The notes under the pieces were generated by a model, which searched no databases, was not told the origin of the DNA, and was given only the letters and a program-made list of their open reading frames with translations. The translations under genes and the position numbers were made by a program. A DNA stretch of 64,000 nt from Brachionus plicatilis (lineage: Eukaryota; Rotifera; Eurotatoria; Ploima; Brachionidae), in the NCBI GenBank assembly GCA_010279815.1, contig QEOQ01000508.1, positions 968,254 through 1,032,253 on the forward strand. The letters are read 5' to 3'. Shown piece after piece: positions 12,773 through 21,962 of the stretch; position 1 is the stretch's first letter; every line of letters starts with the position of its first letter.

Positions 12773-13640
12773 GGTGCAATGAACGCTGCTAAAACCTTTT
12801 TAATTAATTATTTTTTATTTAATTATTTAATAAAAAATTGTCGGAAGTGACTTTGTCGGATAGATCTGACTACCTTCAAATCTGGTAGCATGTAGCATTT
12901 GTGGTGAATTTATGAAAAATAAAAAGGGCATAAAATTGCACATGTCTAAAAAACAAAAAGAATAATTTAGATTTTGGTTATTTTTTTTGAAAATTGGTAA
13001 TAGAGTTTAATATTTTTTAAAAAATTTCCTGATCGCCAAAAAAATTTCCTGATCATCAAAAATAATTTATTTTTATTTTTTCATAAATTAGAGGCTTTTT
13101 TGATCACGAAATATGTGATCATTGATCACAGATCACATTTTTTGGTGAACACTTGATCACATTCTGGACATGACCCAAATCTTGTTATAATTTTAGTTAA
13201 AAAACTTTTTTTTTGTGTTTTTTTTTTTTAATAAAATAAATTAAAAAGTTATTTCACATTTTATTTATTCAAAAAATATTTATTCATTGAATCATTTTAA
13301 AAGGATAGAATTAAGAAAAACATTTCATAGAAAAGTTATCACAAGATCTTTTTTTAGAATAATCTATCCTAATTCTGTCTAATTTAATATAATTTCATCC
13401 TAAAAAACAATTCTAATTAATTTTATTTAATCAAAATTTGTTTTTTTTTCTAAACATTTTTCATTTAAATTTTGTTACATAATTTTTAAAATAATTTATC
13501 TAATTAGTTTTATTGTATATTTTTAATATTCTATGATTTTATTTACCACCAGAAATTCGACTCTTAACAATTAGTCATCAATACATGATGCAAAATGTAG
13601 TAATATCATCATCTAATGTTTTTGAAAAAATTCAAACAAA

Positions 13641-13998
13641 GGGGGTTGTGAAGTTCGTTTCAATTCGATCATTCCAATTCAGAAAAACTTGAATAACTTT
13701 TTTACTAAAAGAGATAATTTAGTTCTATAAAATGCTTGATTATAAGCAAATTTGCTTAATGCAGTAAAATAGGTCTGCAAAATACTCTGCAATTTTCTGC
13801 ATTTTGCACGCCATTAAAAAGTATTCTAATCTACTGTGCAAGTATATTGCAGAGTTTTTGCAGACTTATATTTTCGGATTAAGCAAAGTTGGTTAAACAT
13901 TAAGCATTTTACAGAACTAAATTATTCCTTATAATAAAAAAGTTATTCAATTTTTTCTGAATTGAAACGATCGAATTGAAATGAACTTAACAACCCCC
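13641..13998. mobile_element. Foldback MITE, 358 bp, long inverted repeats
   Basis: The two halves are imperfect reverse complements over roughly 165 bp. They start GGGGGTTGTGAAGTTCGTTT on the left and, reading the right end inverted, GGGGGTTGTTAAGTTCATTT. The flanks on both sides read AAACAAA, a probable 7-8 bp target duplication. The centre contains CTGCAAAATACTCTGCAA and its inverted partner. There is no ORF. The central CTGCAA motifs recur in the MITE at 29372-29718. Confidence 0.75.
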
Positions 13999-14107
13999 AA
14001 ACAAAAATTTTTGACTAAATAATAATTAGCTACCAAATCTTCAAAAAAAAAATTATCAATTTATTCAAGACATTCATGTGTAATTAGATCATTTGTTTTT
14101 TATTTAT

Positions 14108-14180
14108 TTGAAAAATAAATTTGGGAAAACCCGGGACTAACCCGAACGGCCTAACACCTTCTTTTCAGTTCCCTTGCAAA
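14108..14180. repeat. Copy of a short retroposon 3'-end repeat
   Basis: AATAAATTTGGGAAAACCCG, then GGACTAACCCGAACGG and CTTCTTTTCAG, preceded by TTTATTTATTTGAAAAATAA. Related copies sit at about 52873-52945 (same orientation) and 35405-35475 (inverted). Read on the minus strand, each is a conserved 60-70 bp end followed by an (AAATA)n-like tail, as expected of LINE or SINE 3' ends. Confidence 0.4.
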
Positions 14181-14398
14181 AATTTCGTATAAAAATTTAA
14201 ATAAAAAATTAAACATAGAACAAAGAAAATTCTTTTTTCTTTTTATAATAGTAGCTTTAGGTTGAATTCGCTTTTCCGAAGTTTATTATGACGTCAAATG
14301 GCGTGGTAAATTTTTTGTTTGATTGGTGCTTACTCGAGTTTTCGTAAATTTGAATTTCTTAGTTTATTAAACTTTCTTCACATTTTCTCTTGGCATAT

Positions 14399-15480
14399 TT
14401 ACTTAATATTTTTTTGAAGCGCGGTCTTATTTGTTCTATGCTTAGAGTCTGATGAATTGATTTGATTCGAGTTTTTAATTTGAAGCGACTGATTGATCTT
14501 AGGTTTTTGTTTTGGTAAAGTTGGAGCTAGTCGATGATTTTCTGGCATCCACCTTGGGCTATGATAAAACAGTAGTGGTAAATTGATCTTATCAACGATT
14601 TGCAGAGCAATAGGCTGAGTTTTTTTGAATTTTTTTATTATTGATTGCTGTTTGATTGCTGTCTTTTTCACAATTGAATTTAAATGCTGCCTAAAGTTCA
14701 GTTTTGGATCCATTTGTTGGGTTCGCACCAGTGGAATTTCTTTATTTTGTATTGAAATTTTAAATTTTTTATTTGGTAAAGAAGTTGTCTCGCTGACCTC
14801 TCGGAAAAAACTGTGTAATTTGTTTTTTCTATGTTGATAAGAAATTCTTTGTTTTCACAGAAAGATTTAATATGGTTTTTAATGCGTTTTGTAGGATTCT
14901 GCTAAGTTCTTTTAACGATTTATTTGTTGACCATATACACAAGTCATCTGCGAATATACCACATCATTTGGTATTGAAAGTAAGATGTCGCTGAAGTAGA
15001 GAATGAAAAGTGTTGGTGAAAGACAACTACCCTAGGGTACACCACATATAATAGGTTTATCTGTTGAGATTTATTTTTTCTAAGACCAGCCTGTTCTTGT
15101 GGCAGAATATTTTTTGATTTTTTGAATTTAATAAAAATTTTGAGCTTTGAGTTAACTATCGTCTCGATGGGTTTCATGAGGCAATTGAGCAGAGATATTG
15201 GACAATATGATGCGATTGAGTCGGGTGGCTTTCCTTTTTTATGAATCATTATTATTCTTGATCTCTTCCAGTCGTTTGGGATGAATCCATGTTCAATCGT
15301 TTTGTTGAAAAGGTTGAGAACACGTAGAAGAAAGCAGCTTGGTAAATTTTTTATGGTATCGTTTGTTATATTGTCTAAGCCTGGTGCAGATTTTGGGTTG
15401 ATTTTTGTTAGGACCTCTTGAAGATCCTGGATAGTTATTTTAGCATTTCTTCTTTTACTGTGGTGATTACATAGCTGTAG
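14399..15480 (-). pseudogene. LINE (Jockey/CR1-like) reverse transcriptase relic
   Basis: Read on the minus strand from about 15480 downwards the translation gives KINPKSAPGLDNITNDTIKN, then IPNDWKRSRIIMIHKKGKPP and SYCPISLLNCLMKPIE, the N-terminal fingers of a LINE reverse transcriptase. Next comes LPQEQAGLRKNKS. At about 15030 the GVPQGS motif has become GVP-stop-GSCLSPTLFILY. IFADDLCIW (the catalytic FADD) follows in another frame near 14950. 14399-14728 encodes the thumb-side region (DPKLNFRQHLNSIVKK). Stops and frameshifts make it inactive. Confidence 0.8.
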
Positions 15481-16947
15481 GAGCTGATTTTAGTTTTTTG
15501 AATAGATTTGATCTTTGAATCGGATTTTAACTGTCATTGTTTTGCCATAAATTGTAGCAAAGCTAAATATTTTCAAAGCATTTTTCCATAGCCTTTTTAT
15601 ACATTAATTTAAAAATTTTTTAAATTAATTTTGTTAATAAATAGATCATATTTTCAAATCAAACTGTTAAATTCGTGTTGGAATTTATTTTTTTATAGAT
15701 ACTAGATATTTAAAAAAGTTATATTAAAAAAAAATTTTTTGGTGTATTAAAAATAAATTTAATGAAATAAAAATGCTTGTTTATGTATAAATTTGTTGAA
15801 TTTACATTTTTACACTTAATATTCTAGAATATTTTTAATTAGTTCAGAATTGAATTTTATAATTAAAAACTATTAAAATTTGGTTCAATTAACTAATGAA
15901 TTAATATTTTCAAGTTTTTATTTTTCTCTGCAGATTTTAGAAATCGCTTAAATTTAATCATCTTGGAATTAAAAATAAATACACCAAATATTTTAGTCTA
16001 AATTATATTTTAGTTATTTTTATTATTAGATTTTTTTTTAATTTCTAAAATATAGCTAAATAAGTGGCTCTTTAAAATTTTTTTTTGAGCAATGAATTCT
16101 AAAAAAGACTATTTGTAGATATAAAAATTTATCATCAAGTCTTGAAGGAATAAATTGAACATTGAATTGCGTTTGGAGATACAACAAGTTCAATCTATTT
16201 TATTAAATTGATAAAAGAAAATAACAAAATTCGTATGAAATGCCATTTTTGAAAACTCAAATAAAAAATCTTCTAATTATTTCCTTTTCTTTAGAGTAAA
16301 TTTAAAAATTGAAAATCAGCTTCAATTTGCATTATAAATCTAAAATATATATTAATGAGACAATAGCGCCCTATATATGAAGAATCATGCAAAAAATGCA
16401 AAGGAAATAGAATTATATTGTTTATTTATTAGTGCCATTTGAATATATTTATATATTTTTGGCAATCACAAAAGGCTTCGAGCTGAAATAAAATCCAAGT
16501 TAATTGAACTTAAAGAAATTTGATCGATTATAGATAATCTAAAAGTAGCTTAAAATTTAAAATCACTGTTGATTGGAATCTGAGTGCTAAACAAGTTCTA
16601 TGGTTTTGTTTTTCTTCCCAAGCTATTTGTTTTTCTTTTGAAATAATCATTTCAAACCTAATTAATTGAAACATATTTTTGTAATAACGAATATGAAAAT
16701 TCAATTTTTACAAATCCATTTATTGCTAATAAATCGTTTGTTTATATGCTTGGCATTCATACTCAGACTTGAAGCCCGATTTCCTAATGATTCAGCTACT
16801 GCTACAAAGAAAAATTATTTTTTTTCCATTTAATTGAATTGTATTCTGCCAATTTAGAATTTGTTTAATCAAACAGAATACTTATAAAAAACAAGGTGTT
16901 AATTTATTATTTAATATGTTTAAAAAGTTTAACAAACACAGCAAAAA
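15481..16947. other. Intergenic, upstream of kainate receptor gene 1
   Basis: AT-rich sequence without a coding signal. It presumably contains the promoter and 5' UTR of the receptor gene, but no convincing core promoter motif can be singled out at this base composition. Confidence 0.5.
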
Positions 16948-19900
16948 ATGAAGTATTTTATTCAATTTTTTCTTTTTTACTTAATTTCATCGAGTCGGTG
17001 TTATGCTAAACGTGATCAAAAGTTCTACAAAATTGGTAATTATTTAAATTAGTTATAAGAAAATAAAATTTAACAGTTTAAAAAATATTTATTTAAAAAA
17101 AAATATATATTTTTTTTTCAAAGCTGTTTTCTACGACGAAAATCATGAAAGTGCAGAAGATTTGGTATCATATTCGATTGATACAATAAATCGTCAATTT
17201 AGAAACTCAGCATTTCAATTTGAATTTTCGATCACCAAAACTTTAAAATCAGAGAGCTTCAAAATAACAAAAATTCGTAAAACTCTTTTCTAATCTAGTA
17301 AATTATTTATGAATTTTTTTCAAAAAGTTTGTGATGAGTTAGAAGATGGTCGGATTGCTGTTTTGGCAATCGGTGAAAGTCCAGTATTTTCGCTTGTTCA
17401 CTTGATAGCAAACACTTTAAAAATTCCGTACATTACCATAAAATGGGATAAGCTAAATGAAGAATACAAGAATATTGAAAATTTGCTAGACGAAGCGGAT
17501 GATGAGCCGAAAAAAGTTGAAAATTTAATAAACATTCATCCGCCAGCTAATAAAATAATTAAAGCAATTATAGACCTAATCGACTTTTACAAATGGGATC
17601 ATATAACAGTTCTTTTCCAGGAAACAACAGGACTTGCTCGAATTGAAGACTTGGTTAAGCTGAACTTGAGAAAGTATTATAGAAACAGTGCTGCAAATTC
17701 CCAAAACATAAATCCAAAATTCCGTGTTCAAGTCAGACAATTGAGCAGAGACACCAGCGAGTGGATTTATTTAATAAAGGATATTAAGTTAAGTGGATCA
17801 TCTCACCTTGTTGTTGATATCCAAAAGCGGTATTTGAATAAATTTTTGGAATTGTCAGAAGAAGTTGGCCTCTTGACATCCTACTTTCATTTTATGTTCA
17901 CCACTTTGGATCTAGCCTATTTGGAATATACTCCTTCCGCAAATGTGACTGCTCTGCAAATATTTGAACCCAACGATATGCAAATTCGTAGTTTGTTCGC
18001 TGAGTTTAATCTTAAAAATATGGTTTCCCATAAACCAATGTTCAAGTACATGCCGGTAAAAATCCGAAATTTCTAAAATTTAATTTTAAAATTATTTGTT
18101 AAAAAAAAATACGAGTAATTTAAGAGATTTTTGATTCATTTTATTCTAAATAAACTCACTATCATGGGGCTAAAGGAAGACCTGAGTTCATTCCAAAACG
18201 CCTACGAGAGATTTAAAATTATTTTACTAAAAAAGAACATAAAATAACAATTTGTTTTAAGAGTGAAGCTGTGCTGGTGTATGATGCTATTCAGTTGTTG
18301 GCGCAGACTATAGAAACAAAATATCTAGTTGATGTGATAGATGAATATCCGAGGACATCGTGTGACACAGAAATGGCATGGGCATATGGTGCCGAGTTTA
18401 TGAGCCATTTAAGAAAAATGAAATTTACTGGTTTGAGTGGGCCTGTTGAATTTGATGAAAATACGGGCTATAGAAAAAATGTAACTTTGGCTATTGTGGA
18501 CAAGACTAGGACTGGTGTTGATTTAGTGGGCTTTTGGAGGGATTTGAACCCGGATAGCCCCATCGAAATCGTGAGAAGCTACGCCAAAGAGAAGGATCAA
18601 GTAATGGACAAGTTAAATAGAAATTTGATCATTACCACTAAGCTAGTTGGAATTTTTTGAAAAATTTGTTTTTTTTTTCTAGTTTATTTTGTTAGGAAGC
18701 GCCATATGTCATTAGGAGGGAGCCAGAGAATAATGAGACATTAACTGGCAACGATCAGTACATTGGTTATTGCATTGATTTATTGCAAAAAATAGCATCA
18801 ATCTGTAATTTCAACTATACGATAAGGTTAGTTGAAGACAATGTTCATGGTGCAATGGTTAATGGGAAATGGAATGGAATGGTGAATGAAATAGTTGAAA
18901 AAAAGGCCGATCTAGCAGTAGCTGGTTTGACGATCACCTATCAACGAGAGCAAGCGATTGATTTTACAAAGCCATTTTTAAACCTCGGAATCAGTATTTT
19001 ATACAAAAGACCAAAAAAAAACACTCCAAATTTATTTTCTTTTTTGTCCCCACTTTCAATTGAAATATGGCTCTACATGCTCGCTGCTTATTTGAGTAAT
19101 TTTATTTTAAAATTTTTACAATTGAAAAGCGCTGATATTGGACAAATTTTAGTTGTTAGCTTTATGCTTTTTGTTCTGGCTCGTTTTTCACCATACGAAT
19201 GGCAAAATCCACATCCTTGTAACCAAGATTCGGGAGTAGTGGTAAATCAATTTACAGTTCTGAATAGCTTGTGGTTTACAATAGGTTCATTGATGCAACA
19301 AGGTAATTTTAAGATGTTCTTTCTGAAAAATTAAAAAAAAATTCCTAGGAACTGACATAAACCCACGAGCACCTTCTGTGCGCTTAATTAGTTGTGTGTG
19401 GGCGTTTTTCACTTTAATACTGATTTCGTCATACACAGCTAATTTAGCTGCATTTCTTACAGTTCAGCGTATGCAAAATCCAATTGAAAATGCTGAAGAT
19501 CTGAGTAAACAAACTGAGATCAAGTATGGCTCGGTTCGCAGTGGGTCTACGGAAAATTTTTTTAAAGTAATCAGGACTTTTTAGCCTGATTTACCTTGTT
19601 TTACCTAGTTTTCAATTGCCTTAGTTTTATTTTAATCTTGCATGCATTATTAAAGGAAATGATATTCATACAAAATCATGTAGTACACGAATTTTGACGA
19701 CTGTTTGGTGGTTTTTTGCTCTTATAATGGTATCTTCTTATACTGCTAACCTGGCTGCTTTTCTAACTAGTCGCCGTTTGATTTATCCGATTCAAAATGC
19801 TGATGATTTGGCTAAACAAACTGAGATTAGCTATGGCTGTTTGAATGGAGGCTCTACACAGCAATTTTTTGGAGTATTTTTGGCCATTAAAACACTCATA

Positions 19901-21962
19901 TCACTTAATTATTTTTTTCAACTTCCTTAAATGCATGCTCTTTGTAGTATTTGTATCTAAATCAATTTAAAAAAGGCTTGTATTTTACTCAATACCTAAT
20001 TATATTTTATTAAGTCCCAAAAAATAATTTAGAAATACCATTTATATTTTAATCGTACCTAATAAAATTTTCTAGTACCAAAAAACGTTTTATTCGATTT
20101 TATTAGAAAAAAAATGTAATTTTTGACGTTTTATAGAATTTTATTTAGATTTATTAAAGAAAATTGAAGAAAAAAGTAAAAAAATAAACAAATTTAATTC
20201 TTTTTAGCCAATCGAGCTGAAATTTTAACAATAACATCTTTATTTTTACCTTTTTTATCTTTTGTTTTTGGTTGTGATATTTCTTGCGATGGTTTCAGTT
20301 GTTTCTAGTTGTTCTGATGATGTATATGATTGCATAGATAATGTTTATGGCTGTACTGAAGGAGCAAAAGTCAATGTGTCAATTTCAGATAAATTGGGTG
20401 GTTCACTTTTCATCCAGGCTGGCTTTGCTATCTTTGGACTCAACTTGTACGATTGCCTTAAATTTTTGGTTTCATTGAAATTAATATTTGGTACTAATTA
20501 AAATAGTTGTATCTAATTAGGTACAAAAAATAATATTATTAAATTACTTTTGGTACTAGTAAAACATATTAGGTACTAATTTTTTTTGTTTTGAATTAAA
20601 TTTTATTTGGTACCATATAAAATATAATTAGGTACTAAAAATAATATTTTAGGAATAGGTCTTTAAAATGTTTATTTTTTTTTCTTTAGGAATCTAAAAT
20701 TCAAACTTATGAAAGAATGTGGAATTTCATGAAAAGCAATCCGGACGTATTTGTCTCATCTCCAGAGGAGGGAATAGCGCGAGTTAAAAAAGGCGGTTAT
20801 GCCTATCTAGTAGAATCAACTACCAATGACTACCTAAGACAGCGTGACTGCGAGTTGATGCAAGTAGGAGGACTCATTGATACCAAAGGATATGGAATCG
20901 GCACTCCACCTGGTTCTCCTTGGAGAGATCAAATATCTAATGCTATTCTTCAGCTGCAAGAAAAAGGTGACTTGCAGGAGTTGTATATAAAATGGTGGAA
21001 AAAAGAGGGAAAAGATCCAAATCAAAAATGTGATAATTCGGAGGACAAAAAAAAAGATTCAGCCAGTGAATTAAGTTTGGCAAACGTAGGCGGTGTTTTT
21101 TTGGTATTGTCTCTTGGTTTGTGTCTTAGTTTTATAGTGGCCATTTTAGAATTTCTTTGGAAAGCTCGACAAACATCAAATGATCATGTAATTTTCGAAA
21201 AAAATTTAATTCCTTTTGCCTAAATTTTTTTAAATTGTTTCACAGTTGAGTTTTTCTAAGCGGTGTAATAGTGGCTTTAGACGGACTATGGAAAGTTTTT
21301 TTAAGGCAGAATTCGAAAATCCTTTTTATAAAGAGAAAAATATAAAATCAAACATTTCTAATACACAATTTGATGAAGAGGAAACTGAAAATTTTTTGGT
21401 AAGAAGAGAAATTAAGCCGCGAAAATTGAATCATTCATCATCAAAGAAAATGCCTGACAGCCATCTTTCCAGTCCATTTTTTATTGATAGTGATTCTAGT
21501 CCAGTAACCCGATATGCTCATCATTTGTTTAATGTTCAAAATTCTTAAGTAACTACAAGATTTGATTCTGATTAACTAACACTTTTTGACTAACATTAAC
21601 TAACACTGAGATATTAAACAAACTTTTAAAAAATTAATAAGGTTAACTAATTTTTTTAAATTTTTTATTTTTTTAAGAGAAGTTTAACAGATAAAATGCT
21701 TGAAGAATTTAAATTTGCAATGTGTCATCATAAAACCAAAAAAACAACTCAAAATGTACAAAACTTTGATTTAAAATATGAATTAAAAATAACAGAACCA
21801 AAACGATATGAAAACATTTTTGAAGATAATTCAGACTATTCATATTTGCCACCAATCGAGCAATACAAGCGACATATAACCAAATTCGATCAAATGAGAC
21901 AATTAGGCTTAGATAAAAACCTTAGATGCAATATCATTCATAAAAAATATCAGAAAGAATAA
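16948..21962 (+). CDS. Kainate-type ionotropic glutamate receptor subunit, gene 1 (alternative M3 and C-terminal exons)
   Basis: Constitutive exons: 16948-17035, 17124-17276, 17328-18055, 18262-18645, 18696-19095, 19153-19302, then one of 19349-19566 (7A) or 19656-19873 (7B), then 20690-21187, then 21246-21548 or 21678-21962. All junctions keep frame, giving about 973 or 967 aa (GluK2 is 908). A signal peptide ([15 protein letters not shown]) precedes the amino-terminal domain, which has GluK-like motifs ([25 protein letters not shown]). The ligand-binding lobe has [10 protein letters not shown] with the ligand arginine, GST in either exon 7, and VESTT with the ligand Glu. Pore loop reads SLMQQGTDINP with Gln at the Q/R site (Q633). 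M3 carries [10 protein letters not shown]4 is near residues 838-863. The subunit should form glutamate-gated cation channels in the plasma membrane. Closest to GluK rather than NMDA or AMPA subunits by alignment from memory. Confidence 0.9.
19349..19566 (+). CDS. Kainate receptor gene 1, alternative exon 7A (M3 to lobe-2 start)
   Basis: 218 nt between CCTAG and GTAATC, entering in phase 1 and leaving in phase 0. It encodes [20 protein letters not shown], then [20 protein letters not shown], up to [13 protein letters not shown]. It carries the whole M3 gate helix and the Ser-Thr pair that contacts the agonist. It has exactly the same length and phase as exon 7B, 89 nt downstream. Splicing in both would shift the frame, since 218 is not a multiple of 3, so mutually exclusive use is the natural reading. 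Confidence 0.82.
19656..19873 (+). CDS. Kainate receptor gene 1, alternative exon 7B (M3 to lobe-2 start)
   Basis: 218 nt between TTAAAG and GTATTT, with the same phases as 7A. It encodes [20 protein letters not shown], then [20 protein letters not shown], up to [13 protein letters not shown]. It resembles the matching part of gene 2 ([22 protein letters not shown]) more than its neighbour 7A does. The donor was set by phase and alignment; the frame also runs on to a stop at 19928-19930, so a truncated product is possible if the donor is skipped. Confidence 0.8.
19990..20655. mobile_element. Inverted-arm element in the intron before exon 8 of receptor gene 1
   Basis: Left arm (about 19990-20090) and right arm (about 20510-20655) carry iterated GTACCTAAT / ATTAGGTAC and TAGTACCAAA / TTTGGTAC modules in opposite orientation. 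For example ACCTAATTATATTTTAT lies on the left and its reverse complement near 20610-20640. Between the arms is an ORF (20262-20501) with a hydrophobic start. Boundaries are approximate and no target duplication was fixed. Probably a non-autonomous DNA transposon. Confidence 0.5.
20262..20501 (+). other. Unrecognised ORF inside the inverted-arm element
   Basis: The frame (non-ATG opening; first ATG at 20289) has a hydrophobic leader ([15 protein letters not shown]) followed by [36 protein letters not shown] and [17 protein letters not shown]. It resembles a small secreted or membrane peptide with regularly spaced Cys. No family is recognised, and it is not part of the receptor reading frame. 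It could be captured host sequence or chance. Confidence 0.25.
21246..21548 (+). CDS. Kainate receptor gene 1, alternative C-terminal exon 9
   Basis: Acceptor CACAG, phase 0 after the M4 exon, 100 codons to TAA. It encodes a basic, Ser-rich cytoplasmic tail ([19 protein letters not shown], later [13 protein letters not shown]). Because it ends in its own stop, it must be an alternative to the following tail exon rather than spliced to it. If the donor GTAATT at 21188 is not used, the M4 exon itself runs to a stop at 21221-21223, giving a third short tail. Confidence 0.62.
   Translation: MSFSKRCNSGFRRTMESFFKAEFENPFYKEKNIKSNISNTQFDEEETENFLVRREIKPRKLNHSSSKKMPDSHLSSPFFIDSDSSPVTRYAHHLFNVQNS
21678..21962 (+). 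CDS. Kainate receptor gene 1, alternative C-terminal exon 10
   Basis: Acceptor TTTTAAG, phase 0, 94 codons to TAA. It encodes [19 protein letters not shown], whose MCHHK...[11 protein letters not shown] pattern matches the tail of gene 2 (ACCHHK...[12 protein letters not shown]). This homology to the paralogue supports it as a genuine C-terminal exon, probably the ancestral one. The family's cytoplasmic tails control trafficking and anchoring. Confidence 0.68.
   Translation, partial: RSLTDKMLEEFKFAMCHHKTKKTTQNVQNFDLKYELKITEPKRYENIFEDNSDYSYLPPIEQYKRHITKFDQMRQLGLDKNLRCNIIHKKYQKE

Larger units (their letters stand above)
12027..12874. mobile_element. Nested MULE-like element with 9-bp target duplication
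   Basis: Terminal inverted repeats contain TATCCGACAA(A)GTCACT followed by TCCGACAA: left arm about 12027-12118, right arm about 12800-12874. The flanks are TTCAAATCG (12018-12026) and TTCAAATCT (12875-12883), a 9-bp duplication with one mismatch. Such a length is typical of Mutator-like elements (MULEs). Inside lies a FLYWCH finger relic, a domain often carried by animal MULEs. The CACTTCCGACAAGT module is repeated in the left arm. The copy is non-autonomous. Confidence 0.72.
11950..12965 (+). pseudogene. Small Cys/His finger ORF of the outer element, split by a nested insertion
   Basis: The frame opens at ATG 11950 (MALSPVESSEEAKLAEKKAL) and is interrupted after codon 25 by the nested element at 12027-12874. 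It resumes in register after the target duplication as SNLVACSICGEFMKNK and ends with HMSKKQKE at TAA 12963-12965. The second part contains CSIC followed by a spaced His, a C2H2-like half finger. The two halves meet at the duplicated TTCAAATC, so the break is due to the insertion. Likely a DNA-binding fragment of a transposon protein; no catalytic part is visible. Confidence 0.55.
11567..13176. mobile_element. Outer DNA transposon with terminal inverted repeats, about 1.6 kb
   Basis: The left end (GGGTCATGTCCAGA, then GTGTTCACCAAAAAATGTGA) matches the reverse complement of the right end at about 13128-13176 (GGGTCATGTCCAGAATGTGA). The right end carries an extra short ATGTGATCA module. Flanks are AAATCATG on the left (11559-11566) and AAATCTTG on the right (13177-13184), an imperfect 8-bp target duplication. 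Subterminal copies of ATGTGATCA and GATCACC recur in both arms. The only coding trace is a short ORF with a Cys/His finger-like stretch, itself split by a second element. An 8-bp duplication would fit hAT-like elements, but no transposase is left to confirm a superfamily. Confidence 0.75.

Noticed and set aside
14625..14837. Plus-strand ORF over the LINE relic
   Set aside because: Antisense shadow of the minus-strand reverse transcriptase relic.
20834..21025. Antisense gene conserved at two loci (also 28281-28472)
   Set aside because: The two identical minus-strand frames are shadows of the converted receptor exon; identity follows from the DNA tract.
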